Under the pieces are notes generated by a model. It made no database searches, had not been told where the DNA came from, and saw only the letters and a program-made list of their open reading frames with translations. From Bifidobacterium amazonense (lineage in GTDB: Bacteria; Actinomycetota; Actinomycetes; Actinomycetales; Bifidobacteriaceae), in NCBI RefSeq assembly GCF_018555435.2, contig NZ_JAFEJT020000014.1:1-61334 (forward strand): a stretch of DNA of 61,334 nt, written 5' to 3'. The translations under genes were made by a program, and so were the position numbers. Every line of letters begins with the position of its first letter. Within the stretch, counting starts at the first letter, position 1. Positions 51,674 to 61,334 of this stretch are shown piece by piece.

Positions 51674-52531
51674 ATGATCCACGAAACACTGCGGCTCTTC
51701 GACGACCGCGACGCCACGCTGACCACCTATCTGCACGCCGAATCATCCCAACGCGACTTCCAGATGCACCCGCGTTCGGCGGTCATCGTGCTGCCGGGCG
51801 GCGCATACTCGTTCCTGTCGGACACCGAAGCCGAGCCGGTGGCGCTCACCTTCCTCAAGGAAGGCTACGACACCTTCGTGTTCGACTACACGGTCGGCGA
51901 CGACTGCCGCTACCCCGACGTGCTCATCGAGGTGTCCAAGGCGATCCTTGAAGTACGCCGCCACGCGGACGAATGGGGCATCGACCCTCGCCGGATCACC
52001 CTGATGGGCTTCTCCGCCGGCGCGTGCATCGCCGGGCTCTCCGCCACGCAGTGGAACACGCCGGAGATCGCCGAGGCACTCGGCGTGCAAGACGATCCCG
52101 AACTGCTCAGGCCGGACGCGATCGTGTTCGGATACGGCGCCTGGGACAACTCGAACACCATCCAGAACAACCCCGAATACCATAACCCGGAGGCGGCGCG
52201 CATCGCCACGTCATGCACTCCGCAGCTCGACCTGATCAACTACGTCGGACCGCACGTGCCGCCCATGTTCATCTGGCACACCTTCGGCGACAGGTACGTG
52301 CCCGTCACCAATCCGCTGATGATCGCCGACGCGATGTTCCGGCTGCGCATACCCGTCGAACTACACCTGTTCGCCTACGGTGAGCACGGCATGTCGGTGT
52401 GCAACAGCCTGAGCTCCTACGACGACGCCTCATACCGGCTGGCCGAAGACAGCCCCAACGTGGCCTCCTGGACGACCATGGCCACCGATTGGATGAACCG
52501 GCTGTTCGGCCTCAAGCCGCGCATCAGGTAA
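51674..52531 (+). CDS. Alpha/beta-hydrolase, acetyl-esterase type
   Basis: A 285-residue hydrolase of the BD-FAE/acetylxylan-esterase-like group. The nucleophile elbow is GFSAGACIAG, the oxyanion region VLPGGAYSFLS, the putative Asp is in HTFGDRYVP and the His in YGEHGMS. Such enzymes remove acetyl groups from sugars. The start has AAGGAAAG. Its place right after an acetyltransferase gene suggests that the two act on the same acetylated compound. It has no signal peptide, so it acts in the cytoplasm. Confidence 0.88.
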   Translation: MIHETLRLFDDRDATLTTYLHAESSQRDFQMHPRSAVIVLPGGAYSFLSDTEAEPVALTFLKEGYDTFVFDYTVGDDCRYPDVLIEVSKAILEVRRHADEWGIDPRRITLMGFSAGACIAGLSATQWNTPEIAEALGVQDDPELLRPDAIVFGYGAWDNSNTIQNNPEYHNPEAARIATSCTPQLDLINYVGPHVPPMFIWHTFGDRYVPVTNPLMIADAMFRLRIPVELHLFAYGEHGMSVCNSLSSYDDASYRLAEDSPNVASWTTMATDWMNRLFGLKPRIR

Positions 52532-53686
<1,155 letters not shown>

Positions 53687-53720
53687 CCCGAAAATCGCAT
53701 GCGCGCATGCCGACAAACGA

Positions 53721-53758
53721 ATCGGCGGGCATATGGTCCATACCATATGCCCGCCGAT
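53721..53758. terminator. Bidirectional terminator between aldo/keto reductase and SMR pump
   Basis: ATCGGCGGGCATATGGT pairs perfectly (17 bp) with 53742-53758 around a CCAT loop, between convergent genes. There is no T tract. Confidence 0.7.
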
Positions 53759-53808
53759 GTGCGTTCCGCCGGACTCGCCGACGCGCCCGGAAACATGCCG
53801 GCGGCATG

Positions 53809-54141
53809 TCAGGCCGAATGCGTGCCCCACTGCATGACGATGATGCCGACGATCATGATGGCCATGCCCAGCAGCATCTTGAGGTTCAGCGGGTCGTGGA
53901 ACAGCACGCGTGCGGCGAACGCGGTCAGGATGATGCCCACGCACGACCACACGCCGTACGCGAGCGCGGTCGGCATGCCTCGCTCCAGCACCACCGACAG
54001 CAGGTAGAAGCACACCACGTAGCCGATCACCACCGGGATCGCCCATATCGGCTTGGAGAATCCTTCGGATGCGCGCAACGACAGCGTGGCCACCACCTCG
54101 CAGCAGATGGTCACGAACAGCAGCAGCCAGGTGACCGCCAT
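53809..54141 (-). CDS. Small multidrug resistance (SMR) efflux protein
   Basis: The 110-residue proton-coupled exporter has four transmembrane helices and the SMR marker Glu in FVTICCEVVATLSL. Also typical are PTALAYGVWSCVGI and the last helix MAIMIVGIIVMQWG. It is close to EmrE/Mmr, which expel quaternary ammonium and cationic dyes. The start has GGGGAGG. It is convergent with the aldo/keto reductase and divergent from the GNAT gene. A second SMR partner is not seen, so a homodimer is likely. Confidence 0.92.
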   Translation of the reverse strand: MAVTWLLLFVTICCEVVATLSLRASEGFSKPIWAIPVVIGYVVCFYLLSVVLERGMPTALAYGVWSCVGIILTAFAARVLFHDPLNLKMLLGMAIMIVGIIVMQWGTHSA

Positions 54142-54247
54142 GGTTCCTCCCCTAGGTTCGGTTTCACTCATGGTGCCCTATGCTACCCAACGTGCAGGAA
54201 TGCCGTCTTGGCGGGCGGCCATCGAGCTCGTCTATATACTGGAGCGC

Positions 54248-54697
54248 ATGGAATTGACGATCAAACGTTTCGATGAATTGACCGTGCACGAGCTCCACCG
54301 GATCTATCAGGCCCGCATGGCGGTGTTCGTGGTCGAACAGCATTGCCCGTATCAGGACATCGACGGCGACGTCGACCTGCACAGCTGGCATGTGTTCGCA
54401 CATGACGAAGACGGCATCGCCGCCTACTGCCGGGTGGTCGACGCCGGCGTCACGTTCAATGAGACAGCCGTCGGCCGCGTGCTGACGCTGCGGCGCGGGC
54501 AGGGACTGGGCGCGCTCATCGTCAGGGAGGGACTGAGGGTGGCCCGGGAGCGCGCCGGGGCGGATACCGTGCGCATCGAGGCGCAGTCCTATGCGCAGGG
54601 CTTTTACGAGAAGCTCGGGTTCACGCGCGTTTCGGACGAGTTCCTCGAGGACGGCATCCCCCACGTCGAAATGATCTGGCACGCCGAAGCCGACTGA
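54248..54697 (+). CDS. ElaA-like GNAT acetyltransferase
   Basis: A 149-residue GNAT protein of the ElaA group. It has IYQARMAVFVVEQHCPYQDIDG, a central acceptor segment, an acetyl-CoA loop RRGQGLGALIVREGLR and C-terminal AQSYAQGFYEKLGF. The start has GGAG only three bases before the ATG, with a short leader. The substrate is unknown; the ElaA group is broadly conserved. The gene is divergent from the SMR pump and convergent with the ABC tail at 54708. Confidence 0.9.
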   Translation: MELTIKRFDELTVHELHRIYQARMAVFVVEQHCPYQDIDGDVDLHSWHVFAHDEDGIAAYCRVVDAGVTFNETAVGRVLTLRRGQGLGALIVREGLRVARERAGADTVRIEAQSYAQGFYEKLGFTRVSDEFLEDGIPHVEMIWHAEAD

Positions 54698-54707
54698 TCA
54701 CACCCGG

Positions 54708-54860
54708 TTACAGGTCCAGTCCGTCGACCCACTTGGCGAGCGCCGTCTCGCTTTCGGACGTGGCGATGCGCCGGCCGTTCACCCAGTAGGCGTTCGGCCG
54801 TGGTGATGGATGATGTTCCAGTCCTACCGACTTCGAGCGCTCGAAGTCAACACGTTCCGT
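54708..54860 (-). pseudogene. Possible gene-tail remnant in frame after the MacB-like gene
   Basis: After the stop codon of the MacB-like gene, the same minus-strand frame stays open for 50 codons. It reads ERVDFERSKSVGLEHHPSPR, then PNAYWVNGRRIATSESETAL and a KWVDGLDL end. The composition looks coding, but no start codon or ribosome site is present. It may be the C-terminal end of a lost gene brought next to the exporter, or read-through beyond TGA. I do not know the family. Confidence 0.4.
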
Positions 54861-57560
54861 TCATTCCGCCCGCAGCGCGATGACCGGGTCCTGTTTGGCG
54901 GCCTTGCGGGCGGGCAGCAGACCGCCGAGCATGGTGATGATCACGCTGATCGCCACCAGTACGGCCGCATATCTGACCGGCAGCGCGACGGTCAGCGATC
55001 CCGCGCCGAGCAGTCGGCCGACCACGGCGTTGGCGGGGATCGTCAGCAGCGCGGTGACGCCCACGCCCAGCAGTCCCGCGCACAGGCCGATGATGGCCGT
55101 CTCGGCGTTGAACACCTGCGAGATGTTGCGCCTCGAGGCGCCCAATGCGCGCAGCACGCCGATCTCCTTGGTGCGTTCGAGCACGGAGATGCGCGTGATG
55201 ATGCCGATCATGATGCACGAGACGATGAGCGAGACCGCGACGAACGCGATGAGCACGGTCGAGATCACGTTGACGATCGTGGTGACCGAGCTGGTCATCA
55301 GCGCCACGTAGTCGGTGTAGGTGATCTGCCGGTCCTCGTCCTTGCCTTGGTTGTACGCCGTGATGCAGTCGGCGATGGCTTCCTTGTCGTCGAAGCCGTC
55401 GGCGTAGATGCTGATCGACGATGGCGCGTCGTAGCTGACCTTGCCGAATGCGGCAAGATTGTCGTCGTACGCTTGTTCGATATCGTCGTCGGTGGCGTCA
55501 TCGATCTCGTCGGCGAACGCCGTGCCGGTGAGCACGTTCGTGTCCGGCGACGCTTCCTGCGTGGTGACGACCGCACTACCGTCGGCGTGCACGATGAGTT
55601 GGTCAGTCAGTTGCGACGTGTATGCGACGGCCGTGGAGATGGTTGCGTTCTGCGCGTCGTCGGCGGGTCGGATCACGCCGGATACCGTCAATGTGATGCC
55701 ACGTGAGCGTAGTTCGTCCCAGTTGTCGTCGCCGTCGGCCAGATAGGTGAACGTGCCGTCGCCGTTGTCTTGGTATCGGTCGGAGGCGCTGACCAAGGTG
55801 AACGTGCGGCCGACGAGATCGTCGACGTTCCAGTCGATCGTTTCCGCGTCCTTGCCGTCCGCGATCGCGTCGGCTGCGGCCGTGTACTCGTCGGCGCTGA
55901 TCAGTCCGAGCTGCAGCAGGGTCCCGGCCGGCAGCGCATTGTTCTCGTCGAGCACGAGCATCACGTCGCCGGACTGTTTCACCCAGGATCCGGACAGCAG
56001 TTCGTAGCTGTCGCGGGTCAGGTCGCTGACCGCTTCGCCGTCCGGTCCGGGCGTCATCTGGGAGAAGTTCGATGCCTGCGATTCCTCGGATGACGCGTCC
56101 GACGAGCCGGATGAATCGGACGAGCCGGTCCCTGCCGCGGTCGAGCCGAGACCGGCCGCGCCACCGGCCAAGCCTCCCATGCCGCCCGACATCATGCCGT
56201 TCGCACCGGTCGCTCCCATTGCGCTGGTCGCCACGGAGCCCGTATCGTCGCCGGTGAGTTCGGCCACGTCGGTTTCGGTGTTGATGACGTTGCCGTCCGG
56301 ATCGTCGGCGAGTACAGAGAACGGCACGTCATACGAGTAGACGATGCCGTTGTCGCCTAGGTATTGACGTATGTCGCTGTCGGGATCGTCAAGGTAGCGT
56401 TTGAATTCGGTCAGGTCGTTGGTTTTGACCGCATTGGCCGCGGCCTCGCTCTGTTCGATGTCGCTGTAGTCGACGTGGGCTTTCGTACGGTCCGCATCCG
56501 CCTTCTTGGCTTCGGTTGCGCCGCCGGCCGTCGTTCCGCCCATCATGGAACCCATGAGCGAGGTCATGTCGACGCTTTGGCTGTTGATCGTGATCGGATA
56601 CGACGACATCGTGTCGCGTTGCAGGTCGGCGATATACGTGTTCACGCCGCTGGAGAGCGCCAGGATCGAGGCGATGCCGATGATGCCGATCGAACCGGCA
56701 AACGAGGTGAGGACCGTCCGTGCCTTCTTGGTGCTGAGGTTGGCGAAGCTCAGCGACAGCGACGTGGCCCATGACATGCCCACGCGGCCCGGGCGGAGGC
56801 CACGGCGAGGCTTGCGAAGGCCCGGGACGCCGACGCCCGTCGCGTCTCCTGTACTGCCGGCAATTGCGACGGCCGTCGCGTCGAACGGCATCGTGTCGTC
56901 GACGACATGTCCGTCGGCCAATCGCACGATGCGCGTCGAATAGCGTTCGGCCAGTTCGGGATTGTGCGTGACCATGATGACGAGCCTGTCCTTGGAGACC
57001 TCGCGCAGCAGTTCCATGATCTGGATGCCGGTGGCGGTGTCGAGCGCGCCGGTCGGCTCGTCCGCGAGCAGGATGGCCGGATCGTTGACCAGCGCGCGGG
57101 CGATGGCGACGCGCTGCATCTGCCCGCCCGACATCTGGTTCGGCTTCTTGTGCTCCTGTCCGGCGAGCCCGACCTTGGCGAGCGCCGTCATGGCCTTCTC
57201 GCGCCGTTCGCCGCGCGATACGCCGCCGATAGTCAGCGCGAGTTCGACGTTCGCCAATACCGTCTGGTGGCCGATCAGGTTGTAGCTTTGGAACACGAAG
57301 CCGATCGTGTGGTTGCGGTAGGCGTCCCAGTCGGCGTCCCGATACCGTTTGGTCGACACGCCGTCGATGATCAGATCGCCTGAATCGTAGCGGTCGAGTC
57401 CGCCGATGATGTTGAGCATCGTGGTCTTGCCGGAACCGGACGGGCCGAGGATCGAGACGAATTCGCTGTTCCGGAATCCCAGCGACACGTCGTCGAGCGC
57501 CTGTTGGGTCAGGCCGCCGGTCACATAACGTTTCGATACATGGTCGAGTGCGAGCATCAT
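54861..57560 (-). CDS. MacB-like fused ABC ATPase-permease
   Basis: In this 899-residue protein the N-terminal 230 residues are an ABC ATPase ([42 protein letters not shown]). A MacB-type permease follows: first helix near 290 ([24 protein letters not shown]), a large extracellular domain, and three C-terminal helices. The extracellular domain holds a low-complexity Gly/Ala/Met then Ser/Asp/Glu-rich stretch (about residues 450-495). The start has AAGGAG immediately upstream, and the second ATG has better spacing. It is divergent from the OmpR-type regulator. It is probably an antimicrobial or peptide exporter controlled by that system. Confidence 0.92.
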   Translation of the reverse strand: MMLALDHVSKRYVTGGLTQQALDDVSLGFRNSEFVSILGPSGSGKTTMLNIIGGLDRYDSGDLIIDGVSTKRYRDADWDAYRNHTIGFVFQSYNLIGHQTVLANVELALTIGGVSRGERREKAMTALAKVGLAGQEHKKPNQMSGGQMQRVAIARALVNDPAILLADEPTGALDTATGIQIMELLREVSKDRLVIMVTHNPELAERYSTRIVRLADGHVVDDTMPFDATAVAIAGSTGDATGVGVPGLRKPRRGLRPGRVGMSWATSLSLSFANLSTKKARTVLTSFAGSIGIIGIASILALSSGVNTYIADLQRDTMSSYPITINSQSVDMTSLMGSMMGGTTAGGATEAKKADADRTKAHVDYSDIEQSEAAANAVKTNDLTEFKRYLDDPDSDIRQYLGDNGIVYSYDVPFSVLADDPDGNVINTETDVAELTGDDTGSVATSAMGATGANGMMSGGMGGLAGGAAGLGSTAAGTGSSDSSGSSDASSEESQASNFSQMTPGPDGEAVSDLTRDSYELLSGSWVKQSGDVMLVLDENNALPAGTLLQLGLISADEYTAAADAIADGKDAETIDWNVDDLVGRTFTLVSASDRYQDNGDGTFTYLADGDDNWDELRSRGITLTVSGVIRPADDAQNATISTAVAYTSQLTDQLIVHADGSAVVTTQEASPDTNVLTGTAFADEIDDATDDDIEQAYDDNLAAFGKVSYDAPSSISIYADGFDDKEAIADCITAYNQGKDEDRQITYTDYVALMTSSVTTIVNVISTVLIAFVAVSLIVSCIMIGIITRISVLERTKEIGVLRALGASRRNISQVFNAETAIIGLCAGLLGVGVTALLTIPANAVVGRLLGAGSLTVALPVRYAAVLVAISVIITMLGGLLPARKAAKQDPVIALRAE

Positions 57561-57822
57561 GGCTCCTTGCTTGTCGGATGCGGGACTAGCCCCAGCCTGC
57601 CGTCATCGATTCAACGCAGCCTCTCGCGTATCTCTCGCCAATCTCAACGGCGAATGGACGGCGGATCGCAGGCGACGGCACGGCAATTGAGATTCGGTTG
57701 ATTCAGCGCGCTTACAATGTTCCGTGATCGGCCGGCGGCGTGGTCCAGCCCGCCGACGGCCTGAGGTTTCGATTCCTGACGGCTCGTTTCATGACGTTGC
57801 GTCTCATGGCAAAGGAGCGGCT
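57561..57822. promoter_or_regulatory. Divergent control region of the MacB-like gene and the OmpR-type regulator
   Basis: This 262-base spacer holds TACAAT (57713-57718), a plausible -10 for the regulator gene. Just upstream are the tandem-like TTGAGATT (57687-57694) and TTGATT (57698-57703). An inverted AATCTCAA copy lies at 57640-57647. OmpR-type regulators bind such repeats. Confidence 0.4.
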
Positions 57823-58515
57823 ATGCCCACCGTGCTTGTGGTCGAGGACGACGAACAGTTGCGAGATCTGTTCGCCGACGTGCTTGCGGACAACGGGTAT
57901 ACGGTGCGTACCGCGGACGATGGCGTCGGCGCCTTGGATGCGTTGTCAAGGACCAACATCGACCTTATCGTCTGTGACGTGATGATGCCGCGCATGGACG
58001 GGTTCACGATGATCGGCCTGTTAAGGCAGATGGGCGATGTGACGCCGATCCTGGTCATCACCGCGCGCAGCGGCATGGCGGACAAGAAACTGGGATTCCA
58101 AAAGGGCGTCGACGATTACATGGTCAAACCCATCAACGTGAACGAGATGGTGTGGCGTGTCGACGCGCTGCTGCGCCGATCGCGGATCGGCGTGCAGCAT
58201 CGCACGCGTATCGGCGGCACCGAATTCGACGCGGATACGCTCGGCGTGCGCGTGGAGCGGGCGGATGGCGGCGTGGATGAGATCCAGCTGCCGCTCAAGG
58301 AGTTCCAACTGCTGTTCAAACTCGCGGCCTCGCCCAACCGGTTCTTCACCCGCCGGCAGATCATGGAGGACGTCTGGGGCTCCGACGGCGCGGCCACGCA
58401 TACACTGGACGTGCATATCAGCCGTTTGCGCGAACAGTTCCGGGACAATCCCGATTTCGAGATCGTGACGATCCGCGGTCTTGGCTACAAGGTGGTGCAG
58501 CGTGCGCATGCGTGA
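57823..58515 (+). CDS. OmpR/PhoB-family response regulator
   Basis: The 230-residue regulator has receiver acidic residues in LVVEDDEQLRD, phospho-acceptor Asp in LIVCDVMMPRMDG, switch Thr in VITARSG and Lys in YMVKPIN. An OmpR winged helix follows (ELPLKEFQLLF-like segment, FTRRQIMEDVWG, HISRLREQF and IRGLGYKV). The start has AAAGGAG. The kinase gene overlaps its 3' end. It is divergent from the MacB-like exporter, which it probably controls, as in other peptide-antibiotic sensing modules. Confidence 0.94.
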   Translation: MPTVLVVEDDEQLRDLFADVLADNGYTVRTADDGVGALDALSRTNIDLIVCDVMMPRMDGFTMIGLLRQMGDVTPILVITARSGMADKKLGFQKGVDDYMVKPINVNEMVWRVDALLRRSRIGVQHRTRIGGTEFDADTLGVRVERADGGVDEIQLPLKEFQLLFKLAASPNRFFTRRQIMEDVWGSDGAATHTLDVHISRLREQFRDNPDFEIVTIRGLGYKVVQRAHA

Positions 58516-59593
58516 CGCTTGTGGCGGACGGGACGGGCATGACGGCCGCCATAGCCGTTCCGTCAAGACGATGGCCGTGTTCTCCGCGATGGTGTTCGTC
58601 ATCATGACCGTCACGATGCTGCTCACCGGCGCGGCGATCGTCACACTGGGACGTCTCAGACTGATCGGCGGCGATCCGCGCGGCATCACCATCCTCATGT
58701 TCGCCGTGGTCAGCGTGATCGTCGGCACGCTGCTGTCCAGACTGATCGGGAAACGGCCGATCGATTTCATCGTGGACATCAATGAAGCCACCAAGAAGGT
58801 CTCCGCAGGGGATTTCGACGTCACCATCGACGAGGACGGCATTCCGGCCACCGAATTGCGGGAAATGGCGCATAACTTCAATGTGATGACCGGCGAACTC
58901 GCCGGCATCGAGATCCTGCGCAACGATTTCGTCGAGAACGTTTCGCACGAGTTCAAAACGCCGATCGCCGCGATCGAAGGCTACGCCACGCTGCTGCAGC
59001 GTCGCGAGCTAAGTGAAGAAAAGCGACTGGAGTATGCGGACCGGATCCTGGTCAACGCGACACGGCTGAGTTCGCTGACCGGCAACATCCTGCTGCTCTC
59101 CCGGCTCGATCATCAACGCATCGAGGCGGCGCGGGAGCGATTCAGTCTCGACGAGCAGATCCGTGAGGCGCTGCTGCTGCTTGAACCGCAGTGGAGCGCA
59201 CGCGGCATTGCGCTTGACGTGGATCTCGACGCCGTGGATTACGTAGGTAACGCCGAACTGCTGGAGCAGGTGTGGCTCAATCTCATCGGCAACGCGGTCA
59301 AGTTCACGGCCGACGGCGGCACGGTCGGCGTACGGCTGCGTGTAACGGGCCGGCAGGTGCGGGTCGGGGTCTCCGACGACGGGCCGGGCATGGACGAGGC
59401 GACGATGCGGCGCATCTACGACCGGTTCTATCAGGCCGACGCGTCGCGCGCGACGGCCGGCAACGGGCTGGGACTGACGATCGCCAAACGCATCGTCGAC
59501 CTGCATCACGGCACGATCGACGTCGACAGCTCCCCCGGCGCCGGTTCGACGTTCACCGTCACGCTGCCGCTGCACGAATCCAGCAAGGTATAA
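58502..59593 (+). CDS. Sensor histidine kinase paired with the OmpR-type regulator
   Basis: A kinase of about 363 residues with two transmembrane helices (near residues 23-47 and 57-73) separated by only about 10-12 residues (RLRLIGGDPRGI). It therefore has almost no extracellular sensor, as in intramembrane-sensing kinases. A HAMP-like linker leads to the phosphoacceptor NVSHEFKTPIAAIEGY. The HATPase has NLIGNAVKFTA, DDGPGMD and GNGLGLTIAK. A GTG start at 58502 has AAGGTGG six bases upstream; ATG 58508 is the alternative. It overlaps the regulator gene by 14 bases. Confidence 0.92.
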   Translation: MRMRDACGGRDGHDGRHSRSVKTMAVFSAMVFVIMTVTMLLTGAAIVTLGRLRLIGGDPRGITILMFAVVSVIVGTLLSRLIGKRPIDFIVDINEATKKVSAGDFDVTIDEDGIPATELREMAHNFNVMTGELAGIEILRNDFVENVSHEFKTPIAAIEGYATLLQRRELSEEKRLEYADRILVNATRLSSLTGNILLLSRLDHQRIEAARERFSLDEQIREALLLLEPQWSARGIALDVDLDAVDYVGNAELLEQVWLNLIGNAVKFTADGGTVGVRLRVTGRQVRVGVSDDGPGMDEATMRRIYDRFYQADASRATAGNGLGLTIAKRIVDLHHGTIDVDSSPGAGSTFTVTLPLHESSKV

Positions 59594-59641
59594 GTCCCGA
59601 TCGCCGCATCCGTCTTGATTGGCTTTACCAAAATGCACTAT

Positions 59642-60565
59642 TCACTCGATAGACGTTTCCCATTTAAGATCGGCGTGATTCCAGCGCGTGGAATATAACT
59701 CTTCCGGAATGGGCACGTCCAAAAAACGAGCGACAAGCTCTTCTGCATCTTGGAGCTCATACGACTGGACAGGTGTACCTGCCGCGGTTTTTCTGAACTG
59801 CGAGGTCTTCCAACTTCCCGGGATGTGGAAGATGAACGGGAATGAGAGTCGTCGCCTGCGGCATTCGCCACGTAAAGCCTCCATAAGCTCAGATGCAGAG
59901 CAGTCCTGCGTGTTGGCAATAATGGCCAAATCCACCAGATCCTTGATCCTTGTGGACTCTCGTCCGTTTATTCGTTCCACTACGGCACACGCCTTGTCGG
60001 CAATCTGATTGGCAATGGGATAAAGACGATATCGGTGGGATTCCAATTTCTTGGACAATATCGGAAGATTTCTAGGTGAGACGACTTCGACACTCCGTAA
60101 AGCTCCCTGGTGGGTAACAAGATCGACATGGATATTTCCAAGTTCCTTCGTTCCCAGGCTCATGCGGAAAACCACGCGGTATCCATCAAGATACGGTTGG
60201 TTGTCACCCTGTACGATGGGTGTGATTGATTCGAACGTGAAAGCGAAGAAGTCATGCAGGTCCTTGGAGGCAAGGCGCTTCAGATCTTCGAGAGATTGGT
60301 CCAAATCATAGCCTTGTTTGAACAAGTCAGCACCGAGTGTTCGTCGGGTCGTCGGGATACGAGCAAGCATGGCACTCCCTCCTTTGAGCACCCATTCACT
60401 CTGTTCGTCTTCACTGAACACGCGGCATAGGAAACGGTCATAATGCATCTGCCGAATGATGTCGGCGATATTGCGCTCCGGATGCTGCTGATGCTCACGT
60501 TTTGCCGCGGTCTTGATGGCCTGTTCGACAGCCAGGCCGCTTGTATAACGATCATCGTTCATCAT
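59642..60565 (-). CDS. AbiEii/AbiGii-type nucleotidyltransferase toxin-family protein
   Basis: This 307-residue protein matches the toxin half of AbiE/MenAT-type systems, which are nucleotidyltransferases that can modify tRNA and cause abortive infection. It has VLKGGSAMLARIPTTRR near residue 60, then HVDLVTH, PIANQIADKACAVVERI and RIKDLVDLAII, the family's KD-x-x-D block. The metal-binding pair after the GG-S motif reads LGADLF; a DxD-type pair is usual, so one Asp seems lost. There is no cognate AbiEi antitoxin gene beside it. An IS transposase ends 27 bases upstream of the start. AT-rich codon use suggests transfer. Confidence 0.8.
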   Translation of the reverse strand: MMNDDRYTSGLAVEQAIKTAAKREHQQHPERNIADIIRQMHYDRFLCRVFSEDEQSEWVLKGGSAMLARIPTTRRTLGADLFKQGYDLDQSLEDLKRLASKDLHDFFAFTFESITPIVQGDNQPYLDGYRVVFRMSLGTKELGNIHVDLVTHQGALRSVEVVSPRNLPILSKKLESHRYRLYPIANQIADKACAVVERINGRESTRIKDLVDLAIIANTQDCSASELMEALRGECRRRRLSFPFIFHIPGSWKTSQFRKTAAGTPVQSYELQDAEELVARFLDVPIPEELYSTRWNHADLKWETSIE

Positions 60566-61334
60566 TTTGGAGGCTTCTGTTGTTTTCGTGGGTTAGTTTG
60601 TTGGTGTTGGTAGTTGGATGTTGAGTCCGCCGCATCTGAGCATGATGAGTGCGATGAGGTTGGTGACGTGGTGGAAGCCGTAGGCCATGCGGATGGTGAC
60701 TTTGATCCTGTTGTTGAATGCCTCGAGCCTGGCGTTGGAGTAGCCCAGTTCGATCGTGCGTAGGATGTCGGGACGGCGCCGGCGGATCTTCCTGGCGAGT
60801 TCGACGATCTCGGGGATGCGTGAGTGTGACGCCCAGAACACCCAGTGGTTCAACTCGGTCTTGGCTTGGTCGAGGGGATGTTTGAGCAGGGTCCTCAACA
60901 GTTCCTTGAGCTGCCAGGCGCGGTAGAGCTGGCCCTTGGGATCCGTGTTGCGCAGGGCGTCGAATGCTTCAGACTGCTTGTCGGTCAGATCGCGCGGGTT
61001 CTTCAATACCGCGTATTTGACGCCGCGCATGCGTTTAGTCGTTTCCTCGTCGTGTTCGCGGCGTGCTTGGTTCCACAGGCGTTTTCTGACCTTGTCGAGC
61101 GCACCGGTCATCCAGGAGACGATGTGGAAGCCGTCGAGCACGCGTTCCGCGTTCGGACAGTGCTCGGCGACGCATGAGTCGATCCAACGCGCCCCGTCGC
61201 CGGTGACGACCCTGATGGACTTCTTCTGTTCGTCGGTGAGCTGCTGGAAGAACAGGTCGAACACGTCTTTGCCGTACCCGTCGTGCGCCCAGATCACGCG
61301 ATGCCGTTCATGATCGACGACCACTGTGACGTAC
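60566..61334 (-). mobile_element. Right-edge insertion sequence, ISL3 type (partial)
   Basis: An ISL3-type transposase gene plus about 27 bases of flank abuts the AbiEii-like gene. The element continues beyond the window, so its other end and target duplication cannot be checked. The insertion probably separated the AbiEii-like gene from its native upstream DNA. Confidence 0.6.
60593..61334 (-). CDS. ISL3-family transposase (5' end outside window)
   Basis: The C-terminal 246 residues of a DDE transposase of the ISL3 type. Catalytic residues are the Asp in VVVDHERHRVIW, the Asp in VTGDGARWIDS and the Glu in SNARLEAFNNRIK, which lies in the conserved ISL3 C-terminal block GYSNARLEAFNN. The frame runs off the right edge, so the N-terminal zinc-finger/HTH is not visible. 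The IS end lies between 60566 and 60592, next to the AbiEii-like gene start. I could not define its terminal inverted repeat with only one end in view. Confidence 0.92.
   Translation of the reverse strand, partial: YVTVVVDHERHRVIWAHDGYGKDVFDLFFQQLTDEQKKSIRVVTGDGARWIDSCVAEHCPNAERVLDGFHIVSWMTGALDKVRKRLWNQARREHDEETTKRMRGVKYAVLKNPRDLTDKQSEAFDALRNTDPKGQLYRAWQLKELLRTLLKHPLDQAKTELNHWVFWASHSRIPEIVELARKIRRRRPDILRTIELGYSNARLEAFNNRIKVTIRMAYGFHHVTNLIALIMLRCGGLNIQLPTPTN

Overview
The window is high-GC DNA with strong Shine-Dalgarno sites (AAGGAG/GGAGG). It carries an actinobacterial gene set: RbpA, a HelY-type helicase, a fused PafBC-like WYL regulator, GlnE, a coryne-type GlgA and a TrmI tRNA methyltransferase. 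Gene content, protein style and the eukaryotic-type UDP-glucose pyrophosphorylase point to Bifidobacterium. The species cannot be fixed from the window alone. I saw no rRNA, tRNA or CRISPR array.

Layout. 1-7 kb: rbpA (cut by the left edge), a SKI2/HelY helicase, a small membrane protein, the PafBC-like regulator and UDP-glucose pyrophosphorylase, all on the minus strand. 7-15 kb: glnE, a divergent LacI regulator, and metE-metF. 15-26 kb: two related NarL-type two-component systems frame a SixA-like phosphatase, TrmI, a HAD phosphatase, an ABC ATPase, glycogen synthase and a small membrane protein; a secreted C39-like peptidase follows. 26-32.5 kb: gltB-gltD, with a good sigma-70-like promoter and a strong terminator.

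32.5-35 kb is an accessory island between core genes. It holds an orphan excisionase-like HTH protein, a decayed open frame with a C9 tract, a 42-bp perfect palindrome, and two translationally coupled genes. One encodes a Fic-fold protein whose catalytic His is Gln. The other appears to be a diverged paralogue with the Fic motif destroyed. 35-39.7 kb: signal peptidase I, an XRE-HTH domain fused to an AlaA-like aminotransferase and surrounded by TTGAAC/GTTCAA repeats, a formate/nitrite channel and a sugar O-acetyltransferase.

39.7-49.8 kb is an export locus: ABC ATPase, giant FtsX-type permease and two YhgE/Pip-type membrane proteins. A divergent TetR regulator faces it, and the shared intergenic region has three CAACRTGTTG-like palindromes. 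49.9-54.7 kb: a LysR regulator divergent from an acetyltransferase-esterase-aldo/keto reductase cluster, then an SMR pump and an ElaA-like GNAT. 54.7-59.6 kb: a MacB-like ABC exporter divergent from an OmpR-type regulator and its histidine kinase. 59.6-61.3 kb: an AbiEii-like nucleotidyltransferase without a visible partner, directly beside an ISL3-type transposase that runs off the right edge.

How it works together: nitrogen assimilation (glnE, gltBD, alaA), methionine synthesis (metE, metF) and glycogen/UDP-sugar metabolism form the housekeeping backbone. Three regulator-plus-exporter modules handle envelope and drug stress. The accessory DNA (Fic pair, AbiEii-like gene, IS, excisionase-like gene) is where new biology is most likely.
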